DNA of 21,453 nucleotides from Sterolibacterium sp964521075 (GCA_964521075.1 CAZFPI010000043.1:1-21453), one strand, 5' to 3'; counted from the stretch's first letter, positions 14,642-21,453 are shown. Program-made: numbers and translations. The notes: generated from the sequence alone by a model not told the origin.

Positions 14642-15789
14642 TGCGTATTGCCCTCAATGCCACCCTCCTGCGCGCACCGCGTACCGGCATTGGCCAATAC
14701 ATTGCCGCGCTCTTCACGGCCTTGAGCGCGTGCGAAAACATCGAACCCGAGCTTTTTCTCGGGCAGGCGTGGCATACCACCTTGCCGCCTCCGGCCACGC
14801 CGCAGGACACCGCCCGGCATGCCCGGTGGAGCACGCGACTGCGGGAATGGCCCGGCGCGTATCCGCTGCGCCGCTTCCTCTGGCAACGTGCTTTTGAGCG
14901 CGGCCTGAAAAACCGCGCTTTCGATCTCTACCACGAACCTTCGCTGTGGCCCTTCGAAACCGGCCTGCCGATGGTCATGACGCTGCATGATCTTAGCCAT
15001 GTGCGTTACCCGCAAACCCACCCGCCCGCGCGGCTGCGGGAAATCGAGCGGCATATCGACCGCGCCGTGATCCGCGCCGCGCGTATTCTCGTCGACTCGG
15101 CCTTTATCGCCCGGGAAGTCATGACACACTTTTCCCTGCCGCCGGAAAAGATCGTCGTCGCCCCCCTGGGTTGCGGCAATGAATTTCATCCCCGCACGGC
15201 CGCGCAGACCCTGGCGGCCCGTGGCCCCCTGAAACTCACGCATGGCGAATATCTTCTGTGTGTTGGCACACTGGAGCCGCGCAAGAATCTGGCCCTGGCC
15301 CTGCGCGCCCACGCCCGTCTGCCCGACGCACTGCGCGCGCGCTACCCGCTGCTGATCGCCGGGATCAGCGGCTGGGGAAAAGATCCTTTCTCGGGCGAAC
15401 TGCAAAGCGCGCTTCACAGCGGCCATGTCCGGCTGACGGGGTATCTCGATCGCCAGCACCTGGCCGGGCTCATTGCCGGGGCGCGCGCCCTGGTCTACCC
15501 CTCGCTCTACGAAGGCTTCGGCCTGCCGGTACTCGAAGCCATGGCCAGCGGCGTGCCAGTCATCGTCTCCCGCCGTGCAAGCCTTCCGGAAGTCGCGGGT
15601 GAGGCCGGAGTCACGGTGGATGCCGAAGACGATGGCGCGCTGGCCATCGCCTTGCAAAGCCTGATCGAAGACGAGCCCGGGTGGCAATCCCGGCGTGCTG
15701 CCGGATTGCGTCAGGCCGAAAAATTTACCTGGCAGCGTTGCGCCGACATCACCGCGCAAACCTATCGTGCTGTCCTCACTTCCTCTTAG
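14641..15789 (+). CDS. GT4 glycosyltransferase (wbpY position)
   Basis: A 382-residue family-4 glycosyltransferase starting with ATG 14641, whose A is the last base of the previous TGA stop. The N-terminus has the RTGIGQY acceptor-loop motif (14-20). Others are LYHEPSLWPF, TLHDLSHVRYP (114-124), LVDSAFIAREV, VAPLGCGNEF (173-182), LCVGTLEPRKN (206-216), LIAGISGWGK (238-247) and the E-x7-E donor site YEGFGLPVLEAM (290-301) followed by SGVPVIVS and RASLPEVAGEAG. It is cytoplasmic with no membrane segment and normal length. It is probably one of the rhamnosyltransferases that extend the O-polysaccharide. It sits between two other GT4 genes, in the place of wbpY, but its N-terminus does not closely recall WbpY/WbdB, so no symbol is assigned. 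Confidence 0.87.
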   Translation: MRIALNATLLRAPRTGIGQYIAALFTALSACENIEPELFLGQAWHTTLPPPATPQDTARHARWSTRLREWPGAYPLRRFLWQRAFERGLKNRAFDLYHEPSLWPFETGLPMVMTLHDLSHVRYPQTHPPARLREIERHIDRAVIRAARILVDSAFIAREVMTHFSLPPEKIVVAPLGCGNEFHPRTAAQTLAARGPLKLTHGEYLLCVGTLEPRKNLALALRAHARLPDALRARYPLLIAGISGWGKDPFSGELQSALHSGHVRLTGYLDRQHLAGLIAGARALVYPSLYEGFGLPVLEAMASGVPVIVSRRASLPEVAGEAGVTVDAEDDGALAIALQSLIEDEPGWQSRRAAGLRQAEKFTWQRCADITAQTYRAVLTSS

Positions 15790-15796
15790 CCCGACG

Positions 15797-16918
15797 ATGC
15801 GCGTCCTTCATTTCTATCGTACCTATTCGCAGTCCTACGGCGGCATCGAACAGGTCATCCGCCAGCTGTGTCTGGGCTCGCAGCAATTCGGCATCGAGCC
15901 GGAAGTGCTGGTGCTCAGCCGGGACCGCAGCGCGGGGGACGAATTCATCGACGGCCATCGCGTGATTCGCGCGCCCATGGATTTCGAGATTGCCTCGACG
16001 GGTTTTTCCCGCGCCGTCTTTGCCCGCTTCCGCGAACGGGCAGCCCAAGCCGACCTCATCCACTACCACTTTCCCTGGCCCTTCATGGACGTCGTGCACT
16101 TCGCCTGCGCCGTTCCAAAAATGAACAAGCCCACCCTGGTGACTTACCATTCGGACATCGTCCGGCAGAAATTCCTCCTGCAGCTCTATCGCCCCCTGAT
16201 GCACCGCTTTCTCGGAAGTGTTGACCGCATCGTGGCCTCCTCGCCCAACTATCTCGCCTCCAGCTCCACCCTCACGCGTTATCGCGACAAGGTAAGCGTC
16301 ATCCCCTATGGTCTCGACAGCCATGGCCCGGCCTATCCCCTGCCTGAAGCTGCGCGGCTGGACGCCTGGCGTGCCCGGGTGGGTACAAAGTTTTTTCTCT
16401 TTGTCGGCGTGCTGCGCTACTACAAGGGGCTGCACATTCTTCTGGATGCGGCGCAAGGCCGGGATTATCCGGTTGTCATCGTCGGCGCGGGCCCGGTCGA
16501 AGCGGAACTTCGTGCCCATGCCGCACGTCTGGGATTACGCAATGTCATCTTTCTGGGTGCATTGCCCGACGAGGACAAAGTCTCCTTGCTGAGTCTGTGT
16601 CACGCCCTGGTTTTTCCCTCACACCTGCGCTCGGAAGCCTTCGGCATCTCCCTGCTGGAAGGCGCGATGTACGGCAAGCCCATGATCTCCAGCGAAATCG
16701 GCACGGGGACCAGCTTCATTAACATCGACAACGAAACCGGCTGCGTCGTGCCCCCCGGAGACCCGGCCGCCTTTCGTCAGGCCATGGATTTTCTCTGGTC
16801 GCACCCCGCAGAAGCTGCCGCCATGGGCCAGCAGGCCGCCCGCCGTTACGAAGCCCTGTTTACCGCCCGGAAAATGTCCGAAAGCTACGCGCAGCTTTAC
16901 AAGCATCTACTCGCCTGA
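15797..16918 (+). CDS. wbpZ: GT4 glycosyltransferase, WbpZ/WbdC-like
   Basis: A 373-residue glycosyltransferase whose N-terminus MRVLHFYRTYSQSYGGIEQVI strongly recalls WbpZ and WbdC, which add an early sugar to the undecaprenyl-linked primer. Seen are the acceptor-side GGIEQ (15-19), DLIHYHFPWPF (86-96), TYHSDIVRQ (116-124), IPYGLD (169-174), FVGVLRYYKGLHILLDA (202-218), VIVGAGPVEAELR and the donor site SEAFGISLLEGAMYGKP (279-295) with ISSEIGTGTS. Start ATG 15797 lies 7 bp after the previous stop; the earlier in-frame codons lie inside the upstream gene. It is the last gene of the polysaccharide operon and converges on mltA. The family is certain. The exact acceptor is inferred from similarity and gene order. 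Confidence 0.85.
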   Translation: MRVLHFYRTYSQSYGGIEQVIRQLCLGSQQFGIEPEVLVLSRDRSAGDEFIDGHRVIRAPMDFEIASTGFSRAVFARFRERAAQADLIHYHFPWPFMDVVHFACAVPKMNKPTLVTYHSDIVRQKFLLQLYRPLMHRFLGSVDRIVASSPNYLASSSTLTRYRDKVSVIPYGLDSHGPAYPLPEAARLDAWRARVGTKFFLFVGVLRYYKGLHILLDAAQGRDYPVVIVGAGPVEAELRAHAARLGLRNVIFLGALPDEDKVSLLSLCHALVFPSHLRSEAFGISLLEGAMYGKPMISSEIGTGTSFINIDNETGCVVPPGDPAAFRQAMDFLWSHPAEAAAMGQQAARRYEALFTARKMSESYAQLYKHLLA

Positions 16919-16919
16919 C

Positions 16920-16956
16920 GCAGACCAGCCCCCCGTTTTTCTGTCTGCCAGGGGGC
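16920..16956. terminator. Paired inverted repeats between convergent operon end and mltA
   Basis: The 44-bp gap between the two convergent stops holds two interleaved perfect inverted repeats. GCAGAC (16920-16925) pairs with GTCTGC (16943-16948), and GCCCCC (16928-16933) pairs with GGGGGC (16951-16956). T5 lies at 16936-16940. They cannot both form as simple hairpins, so they are alternative stems or an H-type pseudoknot. A bidirectional terminator is plausible from position, but no classical stem-plus-T-tract order is present. Confidence 0.4.
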
Positions 16957-16962
16957 CAGGTG

Positions 16963-18234
16963 CTATTTCCCCGCTCCTGGCGGCGTCAGGCCCCGGGGCA
17001 GGAGCACCCACATTCTGCCTTTCTGGCGCATCTTCCCGGCCTGGTTGCCCGCTTCGATGCCGCTGCCCCAGTAGAAATCGGCGCGCACCGGGCCACGGAT
17101 GGCCCCGCCCGTGTCTTGCGCGCTCATGAGCCGGTTCAGGGCGCGGTCGCTGTTGGGGTAGGTCGTCTCCAGCCAGACCGGCACGCCCAGCGGCGTTGTG
17201 CGCGGGTCGATGGCGAGGCTGCGTTCCGGCGTGAGTGCTACGCCCATCGCTCCCGGCGGGCCTTCGCCTTTCAGGGGGAGTTCGCGGAAATAAACATAGC
17301 TCGGGTTCGCGTCGAGGAGTTCCTGCATACGCTGCGGGTTGGCCTTCAGCCAGTTTCGGATGCCCTGCATGGATGCCTGTTCGGCTTTGAGCTCGCCCTG
17401 GTCGATCAGCCAGCGGCCTATCGAGCGGTAGGGGTGGCCGTTCTGGTCGGCATAGCCCACGCGAACGCGGCTGCCGTCGTCGACCTGCCCCTGGCCCGAG
17501 CCCTGGGTCTGCATGAAAAACGCGGCCAGCGGGTCATCAGCCCAAAGCAGCGCGTCACCCTTGCGCCGTGCCGCCTGCTTGTCCCACTCGGCGCGGGGGT
17601 AGTAGGGCACGAGCTTGCGGCCTTCGAGCCGCCCACGCAGGCGCATGTGTTTGAGCTCGGGATAGAGCTCGGCGAGATCGACGACGATGAGATCGTCTGG
17701 CACACCGTAGATGGGGTGAAGATAAGGTGGCTTGCGGTTGCGGCTGGCCTTGAGGATGGGCTCGTAATAGCCTGTCATCAGTCCCTCGCGGCTGCCGTCG
17801 GGGTTCACGAGTTGCCAGGGCAGGAAGGTTTGCTCGAACCAGTGTTTCAGGGCGGCTTCGTCAGGCGTGTTGACGCTGAAGCCGCGCGCCGCCGCGCAGA
17901 CCGGTTTCCAGGCTGCCTGCTGCTGCAATCGGGTACAGGAGGCTTTCAGGGTGTCGAGTGCCGGGGCGAGGCCATCTTGCCCCGGCCAGCCGGGCAAGTC
18001 CTCCCAGCGCACGGCTTCGAAGGGCGCAGCAGCGGGCTTGGGGGGCGGCTCACCGGGGCAGGCCGGGCAAACCGGGCAGGCCGGGACACTGACGGCAGAC
18101 GGGGTACAGGCAGGCGGGAGACTGGCGGACGGTGCAACGGCGAGGGGCGGATGCAAGGCGGCACAGCCGCTCAGAAGCAGGGTGAACAGGGTGAGCAGGC
18201 GGGGCGCGGGGGTAAAAAGGCGGCGGGCGGGCAT
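16963..18234 (-). CDS. mltA: Membrane-bound lytic murein transglycosylase A (lipoprotein)
   Basis: A 423-residue outer-membrane lipoprotein that cleaves peptidoglycan to 1,6-anhydromuropeptides during wall growth. The N-terminus has a signal peptide with lipobox LLSGC (Cys24). Residues ~40-70 form a Pro/Cys-rich tether (C43, C53, C56, C59) that is unusual for the family. The MltA domain spans LMTGYYEPILKASR (152-165), IYGVPDDLIVVDL, YYPRAEW and the insert-domain segment DPLAAFFMQTQGSG (234-247). The 3D domain follows, with PLGVPVWLET, MSAQDTGGAIRG (370-381, its Asp the expected catalytic acid) and DFYWGSG. Start ATG 18234 gives a correct signal peptide; the frame continues 82 codons further upstream without one. 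It is divergent from the DUF815 gene (58 bp) and convergent with the sugar operon. Confidence 0.93.
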   Translation of the reverse strand: MPARRLFTPAPRLLTLFTLLLSGCAALHPPLAVAPSASLPPACTPSAVSVPACPVCPACPGEPPPKPAAAPFEAVRWEDLPGWPGQDGLAPALDTLKASCTRLQQQAAWKPVCAAARGFSVNTPDEAALKHWFEQTFLPWQLVNPDGSREGLMTGYYEPILKASRNRKPPYLHPIYGVPDDLIVVDLAELYPELKHMRLRGRLEGRKLVPYYPRAEWDKQAARRKGDALLWADDPLAAFFMQTQGSGQGQVDDGSRVRVGYADQNGHPYRSIGRWLIDQGELKAEQASMQGIRNWLKANPQRMQELLDANPSYVYFRELPLKGEGPPGAMGVALTPERSLAIDPRTTPLGVPVWLETTYPNSDRALNRLMSAQDTGGAIRGPVRADFYWGSGIEAGNQAGKMRQKGRMWVLLPRGLTPPGAGK

Positions 18235-18292
18235 GGTTCTGCTAGAGTTTGTGGCCGAAAAACCCGTGAGCTTAACCCAGAGGCCCTGTTTC
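18235..18292. promoter_or_regulatory. Divergent intergenic region of mltA and DUF815 gene
   Basis: Only 58 bp separate the two divergent ATGs, so both 5' signals must lie here or inside the opposite gene. AGAGG at 18279-18283 is a fair ribosome site for the plus-strand gene. No convincing -35/-10 pair was found on either strand. The call rests on gene arrangement alone. Confidence 0.45.
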
Positions 18293-19183
18293 ATGAGTGA
18301 AATGACCGAATTTCTTGGCCGTGCCGAAAAGCTGCTGGCACGTCTGGAAGCCTTGTTGCCCGTTTCGCCACCGCCGCCCGACTGGTCCGCGGCGATTGCT
18401 TTTCGCTGGCAAAAGCCGGCAGGCGGGGCGGGGGTTGCCGGGCGCGGCCACCTGTTGCCCGTATTGCACCCACACCGCATCCGCCTGGATCATCTGCAAG
18501 GCGTGGAGGAGCAGGCGGCGCGCATCGACCAGAACACGCGTCAGTTCGTTGCGGGGCGTCATGCCAACAATGTTCTTCTGACTGGTGCGCGGGGCACGGG
18601 TAAATCTTCGCTCGTCAAGGCCATGCTCGACCGCTACGCTGAAGCGGGCCTGCGGCTGATCGAAATCGACCGGCAGGATCTGGTCGATCTGCCGGAAATC
18701 GTCGAGTTGATCAGCACACGTCCGGAACGCTTCGTCATCTTTTGCGACGACCTTTCCTTTGAGGCCGAAGAGCCAGGCTACAAGGCACTGAAAAGCGTGC
18801 TGGACGGCTCCATCGCCGGGATGCCGGACAATCTGTTGCTCTACGCCACCTCCAACCGCCGCCACCTGATGCCCGAATACATGGCCGACAATCTCGCGGG
18901 CCAGCGTCACGGCGAGGAAATTCACCCCGCCGAAACCGTCGAGGAAAAAGTCTCTCTCTCGGAACGCTTCGGCCTGTGGCTTTCCTTTTACCCTTTCGAC
19001 CAGGAACATTACCTGGCCATCTGCCGCGTCTGGCTGCAAGAATTCGGCGGGCCGACCATGGACGAAACCTTGCGTCAGGACGCCTTGCAATGGGCCTTGT
19101 CACGCGGGGCGCGCAATGGCCGGGTCGCCTGGCAGTTCGCCCGGGATGCAGCGGGGCGGCAGGCTTCTGGGGCGGACGCATGA
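18293..19183 (+). CDS. DUF815 family AAA-type ATPase
   Basis: A 296-residue cytoplasmic P-loop protein of the DUF815 family, annotated in many proteobacteria as an ATP-binding protein of unknown role. The N-terminal ~60 residues are helical and proline-containing (LLPVSPPPPDW). Then come HPHRIRLDHLQGVE, Walker A LLTGARGTGKSSLV (95-108), the family segment LIEIDRQDLVDLPEI, Walker B FVIFCDDLSFE (147-157), sensor-1 LYATSNRRHLMPEY (183-196) and SLSERFGLWLSFYPF (221-235). Length is normal. Start ATG 18293 is preceded by AGAGG. Its last codons overlap the Nudix fusion gene by 4 bp, so the two are probably co-translated. That association with nucleotide sanitation is a recurring arrangement in betaproteobacteria as remembered. 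Partner and substrate are not known. Confidence 0.88.
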   Translation: MSEMTEFLGRAEKLLARLEALLPVSPPPPDWSAAIAFRWQKPAGGAGVAGRGHLLPVLHPHRIRLDHLQGVEEQAARIDQNTRQFVAGRHANNVLLTGARGTGKSSLVKAMLDRYAEAGLRLIEIDRQDLVDLPEIVELISTRPERFVIFCDDLSFEAEEPGYKALKSVLDGSIAGMPDNLLLYATSNRRHLMPEYMADNLAGQRHGEEIHPAETVEEKVSLSERFGLWLSFYPFDQEHYLAICRVWLQEFGGPTMDETLRQDALQWALSRGARNGRVAWQFARDAAGRQASGADA

Positions 19184-20127
19184 AAATCACCGAAGTCGCC
19201 GCCGCCGTTCTTTTGCATGAAGACGGCCGTTTTTTACTGGGACGCCGCCCGGCGGGCACTTTTTACGCGGGTTACTGGGAATTTCCCGGTGGAAAGGTCG
19301 AGCCGGGAGAAACACCCCGCGATGCCCTTGTGCGTGAATTGCAGGAGGAGCTGGGCATTCAGGTCGAACACGCCACGCCCTGGCTGACGCGCGAACATCG
19401 TTACGAACACGCCCATGTCCGTTTGCACTTTTTCCGGGTGCATCGCTGGCAAGGAGAGCTGCGCGATCTGCAACACGACGCGCTGGCCTGGCAACGCCCC
19501 GGCGCGGTCGATGTCGCCCCGCTGCTTCCCGCCAACGCGCCCATCCTCTCCGCGCTGAGTCTCCCCTCTTTTTACGCCATCACGCAGGCAGGGCAGCTGG
19601 GCATCCCGCAGCAACTCGACGCCCTGCGCCGCGCGCTGGCAGGCGGGCTGCGGCTGGTGCAGCTGCGTGAGCCGGTACTCACATTGTCAGAATATGGCGT
19701 ATTTGCTCAACAATGCGTTCAGATCTGCCACGAAGCCGGTGCAAGGCTGCTCATCAATGCAGACGAAACCCTGGCCCGGCAATGCGGGGCGGATGGCCTG
19801 CACCTGCCCGCCCGAAAGCTGATGTCGCTCACTCGCCGCCCCGATTTTCCGCTAGTCGCCGCCTCCTGCCACGATGCCGACGAGCTGGCGCAGGCCGCAC
19901 AGCTGGGGCTGGATTTCGTCGTCCTCGGCCCGGTGCAAGAAACCGCCAGCCACCCTGGCCAGCCCGGTCTGGGCTGGGCACAATTTGCCGCACTGATCGA
20001 AAACGCCCCCCTGCCGGTCTATGCCCTGGGCGGTTTACAGGCCCGGGATATCAACGCCGCAATGGAAGTGGGTGCACACGGCGTGGCCGCCTTGCGCGCG
20101 GCCTGGGCGGGCTGCGCGGATCGTTGA
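19180..20127 (+). CDS. Nudix hydrolase (MutT-like) fused to a thiamine phosphate synthase-like domain
   Basis: A 315-residue two-domain protein. Residues 1-128 are a MutT-like Nudix domain with a complete Nudix box, from G38 through E44 to REL (52-54), EE (56-57) and G59-I60. The motif YWEFPGGKVEPGE precedes it, as in 8-oxo-dGTP diphosphatases. Residues 131-310 resemble ThiE/TenI TIM barrels: FYAITQ, LRLVQLREP (157-165), LLINADETLA, DGLHLP (205-210), VAASCHD, VVLGPVQETASHPG (247-260) and YALGGL. ThiE normally has QLREK; the Lys is Pro here, so true thiamine phosphate synthase activity is doubtful. This fusion is common in beta- and gammaproteobacteria. Likely role: removal of oxidised or non-canonical nucleotides, with the second domain binding a phosphorylated ligand. 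ATG 19180 overlaps the DUF815 stop. Confidence 0.88.
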   Translation: MKITEVAAAVLLHEDGRFLLGRRPAGTFYAGYWEFPGGKVEPGETPRDALVRELQEELGIQVEHATPWLTREHRYEHAHVRLHFFRVHRWQGELRDLQHDALAWQRPGAVDVAPLLPANAPILSALSLPSFYAITQAGQLGIPQQLDALRRALAGGLRLVQLREPVLTLSEYGVFAQQCVQICHEAGARLLINADETLARQCGADGLHLPARKLMSLTRRPDFPLVAASCHDADELAQAAQLGLDFVVLGPVQETASHPGQPGLGWAQFAALIENAPLPVYALGGLQARDINAAMEVGAHGVAALRAAWAGCADR

Positions 20128-20152
20128 GTCAGGAATGCCCCAGGACGACCCA

Positions 20153-20181
20153 CCCCGTAGGGGCAGCCTTCACGGCTGCCC
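20153..20181. repeat. Double palindrome, possible REP-like element or terminator
   Basis: CCCC-GTA-GGGG (20153-20163) runs directly into a perfect 8-bp stem, GGGCAGCC (20161-20168) and GGCTGCCC (20174-20181), with a 5-base loop. The two share GGG, so they are alternative folds. It lies 25 bp after the Nudix fusion stop, between convergent genes, and could end transcription both ways, but no T-tract follows. Its form recalls dispersed REP-like palindromes. The rest of the gap (20128-20237) shows nothing recognisable. Confidence 0.5.
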
Positions 20182-20237
20182 TGGTTGAGGATGATGCCAA
20201 GGTCGGTCGAAGTTTTCCGCCTTCCAACTTGGTGAAA

Positions 20238-21344
20238 TCAGCCTGCCATAAGCCCGGCGGCTGCGGCAATGACCCGTTCTGGCGACAAGGTAAGCAGGCA
20301 CTGACTTTCGCTGTGAACGTGTCTTTCACAGCCTTCCAGCAGACAAGGCACACAGCCGCGCCCGTCTTCGCCCTGGAGCAGATGGACGTTACCCTGCCGC
20401 GCGCTGCCGCGTCGTGCCCAAGGGCTTTCGAGCGTGGCCCAGCCTTTCGGCCAGGGGCCCCATTTGACGGGATTCGAAGGGCCGAACAAAGCCAGGGTCG
20501 GCACGCCGGTGGCCGCCGCAATGTGGGTTACGGCGGTATCGGGCCCGACGAACAGGGCCGCCTGACGAATCAACGCCGCGGTTTCGGCCAGACTCAGCCG
20601 CCCGGCCAGATTCAGGCCTGCTTCCCCTGTATTTCCTGAGTTCTCTGTGTCCGCTCCCATGCCCTGCCGGACGCGTTCCGCCAGCTGCCTTTCTTCTTCC
20701 GCCGGGCCGCCCGTCAGCACCACCGTGAAACCCTGGGCCGCCAGCCAACGCGCCAGCGTCACCCAACCGGCTTCCGTCCACTGCTTGTAACGGAACATGG
20801 GCGAAGGATGCAAAACGACATAGGCTCCCGCAGGCGGGATGCCAGAGGGCAGGGGGGCGGAAGGCGGCACGACTTCGGGAACGGGGGCGATGCCCAACAA
20901 GCGGGTCAGTTGAAGCCCCATGGCGACTGTGTGCGTATCGAGATCGTCGAAGCTCAGCCAGCGGTCAAGCAGCAGGGCCTTGCTGCGTTCGCCTTCGGCC
21001 TGTAATACGCCCACCCGCCGCCTTCCGGCGACCCGGCAGAACAGCCGCGCCCGGTCTGTCGCCAGGGGGGAGATCGCCAGATCGTAACGCTGCCACAGGC
21101 TGCGAAACTGGCGGAACTTTTCCCGCAGGCCGACGCGCTGCGGAAAAGCCAGAATCTGGCTGAAATCCGGGTTCCCCACCAGCACTCCTTCCGCCCCCGG
21201 CAAGACCAGCGCATCCACCTGCACCTGCGGCCAGGCCCGCTTCATCGAGCGTGCCAGCGGCGTCGTCAGTAGTACATCACCAATGCGCTGGGTGCAAACG
21301 AGGAGGATGCGACGGGGGAGCGTGGAAAACAGGGGTGAGGTCAT
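20238..21344 (-). CDS. LPS heptosyltransferase family protein (GT9)
   Basis: A 368-residue glycosyltransferase family 9 protein (WaaC/WaaF/WaaQ type) that adds heptose to the LPS inner core on the cytoplasmic face. Seen are ILLVCTQRIGDVLLTTPL (13-30), the family N-terminus with the R-x-G-D loop, VVLHPSPMFRYKQWTEAGW (176-194), VVLTGGPAEEE (208-218), the donor-binding FVGPDTAVTHIAAATGVP (265-282) and ALFGPSNPVKWGPW (285-298). The C-terminus has four cysteines in CVPCLLEGCERHVHSESQC (331-349), a pattern seen in WaaQ/RfaQ-like members. Start ATG 21344 places the beta-strand correctly. It faces the Nudix fusion gene convergently and is not part of the O-chain operon, though both serve LPS. Which heptose it adds cannot be decided. 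Confidence 0.9.
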   Translation of the reverse strand: MTSPLFSTLPRRILLVCTQRIGDVLLTTPLARSMKRAWPQVQVDALVLPGAEGVLVGNPDFSQILAFPQRVGLREKFRQFRSLWQRYDLAISPLATDRARLFCRVAGRRRVGVLQAEGERSKALLLDRWLSFDDLDTHTVAMGLQLTRLLGIAPVPEVVPPSAPLPSGIPPAGAYVVLHPSPMFRYKQWTEAGWVTLARWLAAQGFTVVLTGGPAEEERQLAERVRQGMGADTENSGNTGEAGLNLAGRLSLAETAALIRQAALFVGPDTAVTHIAAATGVPTLALFGPSNPVKWGPWPKGWATLESPWARRGSARQGNVHLLQGEDGRGCVPCLLEGCERHVHSESQCLLTLSPERVIAAAAGLMAG

Positions 21345-21453
21345 GAGAGCGGGTGATGGGAGACAGGTGGCAGGTGGCGAGGATGGATGGGTATTCTATT
21401 AGAGCCGGTCCCGGAAATTTGGACAGCAGGATAAGTGATAGCCTTGCCCAACC
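21345..21453. other. 5' leader of the heptosyltransferase gene and palindromic window end
   Basis: This segment holds the minus-strand leader of the heptosyltransferase gene. A possible -10 hexamer TAGAAT (minus strand, 21398-21393) is about 50 bp before the ATG, with no good -35. Bases 21406-21424 contain GTCC and GGAC arms around an AAATTT core, followed by A+T-richer sequence. This looks somewhat like the terminal repeat of an insertion sequence cut by the window edge, but no transposase frame is visible, so it stays unassigned. Confidence 0.3.

Noticed and set aside
14467..15759. A 430-codon open frame on the minus strand
   Set aside because: It is fully antisense to a GT4 gene with all family motifs. 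The product is low in hydrophobic core patterns and unlike any family, so it is a codon-bias shadow.
1..21453. Search by eye for tRNA, rRNA, CRISPR arrays, retrons, integrases and complete insertion sequences
   Set aside because: No cloverleaf, regularly spaced repeat, integrase or transposase motif was found. The window is almost entirely accounted for by coding genes.

Overview
The window is GC-rich, densely packed Gram-negative chromosomal DNA. It carries an ABC-transporter-dependent O-polysaccharide locus, a murein lytic transglycosylase A lipoprotein and a GT9 heptosyltransferase. The gene set mltA / DUF815 ATPase / Nudix-TMP synthase fusion and the composition suggest a betaproteobacterium, perhaps Rhodocyclales-like. 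That placement is inference; no marker gene in the window fixes it.

Layout. (1) 1-1622: the 3' half of a YheS-type ABC-F ATPase gene, whose end is disturbed. A remnant of a RelE/HigB-type toxin and an intact XRE antitoxin sit there. They are followed by a 16-bp direct repeat and a second, diverged copy of the last 47 codons of the ABC-F gene. (2) 1629-16918: thirteen co-directional cistrons with overlaps or gaps of at most 30 bp. In order they are two membrane acyltransferases, two related glycosyltransferases, two related methyltransferases, rmd, manC/wbpW, wzm, wzt and three GT4 glycosyltransferases. (3) 16963-18234, minus strand: mltA, convergent with the sugar operon. (4) 18293-20127, plus strand: DUF815 ATPase overlapping a Nudix-TMP synthase fusion, divergent from mltA. 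(5) 20238-21344, minus strand: a heptosyltransferase-family gene for LPS core assembly. The last ~110 bases hold its leader and a palindromic segment.

How the genes work together. ManC makes GDP-mannose from mannose-1-phosphate and may also isomerise fructose-6-phosphate. Rmd reduces GDP-4-keto-6-deoxymannose to GDP-D-rhamnose. The GT4 enzymes build a polymer on a lipid carrier in the cytoplasm. Methyltransferases and acyltransferases decorate or cap it. Wzt, through its C-terminal sugar-binding domain, recognises the finished chain and exports it through Wzm for ligation to the lipid A core. The order rmd-manC-wzm-wzt-GT-GT-GT, with further GT and methyltransferase genes upstream, parallels the Pseudomonas aeruginosa common polysaccharide antigen (A-band D-rhamnan) locus. 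The striking difference is that gmd, which makes the substrate of Rmd, is absent here and must be encoded elsewhere.

The most unusual points are the toxin-antitoxin scar in the ABC-F 3' end, the serial tandem duplication of three enzyme types, a beta-sandwich-like domain inserted in only one of two sister glycosyltransferases, a hydrophobic hairpin inside a GT4 enzyme, and the missing gmd. No tRNA, rRNA, CRISPR array or complete insertion sequence was seen.
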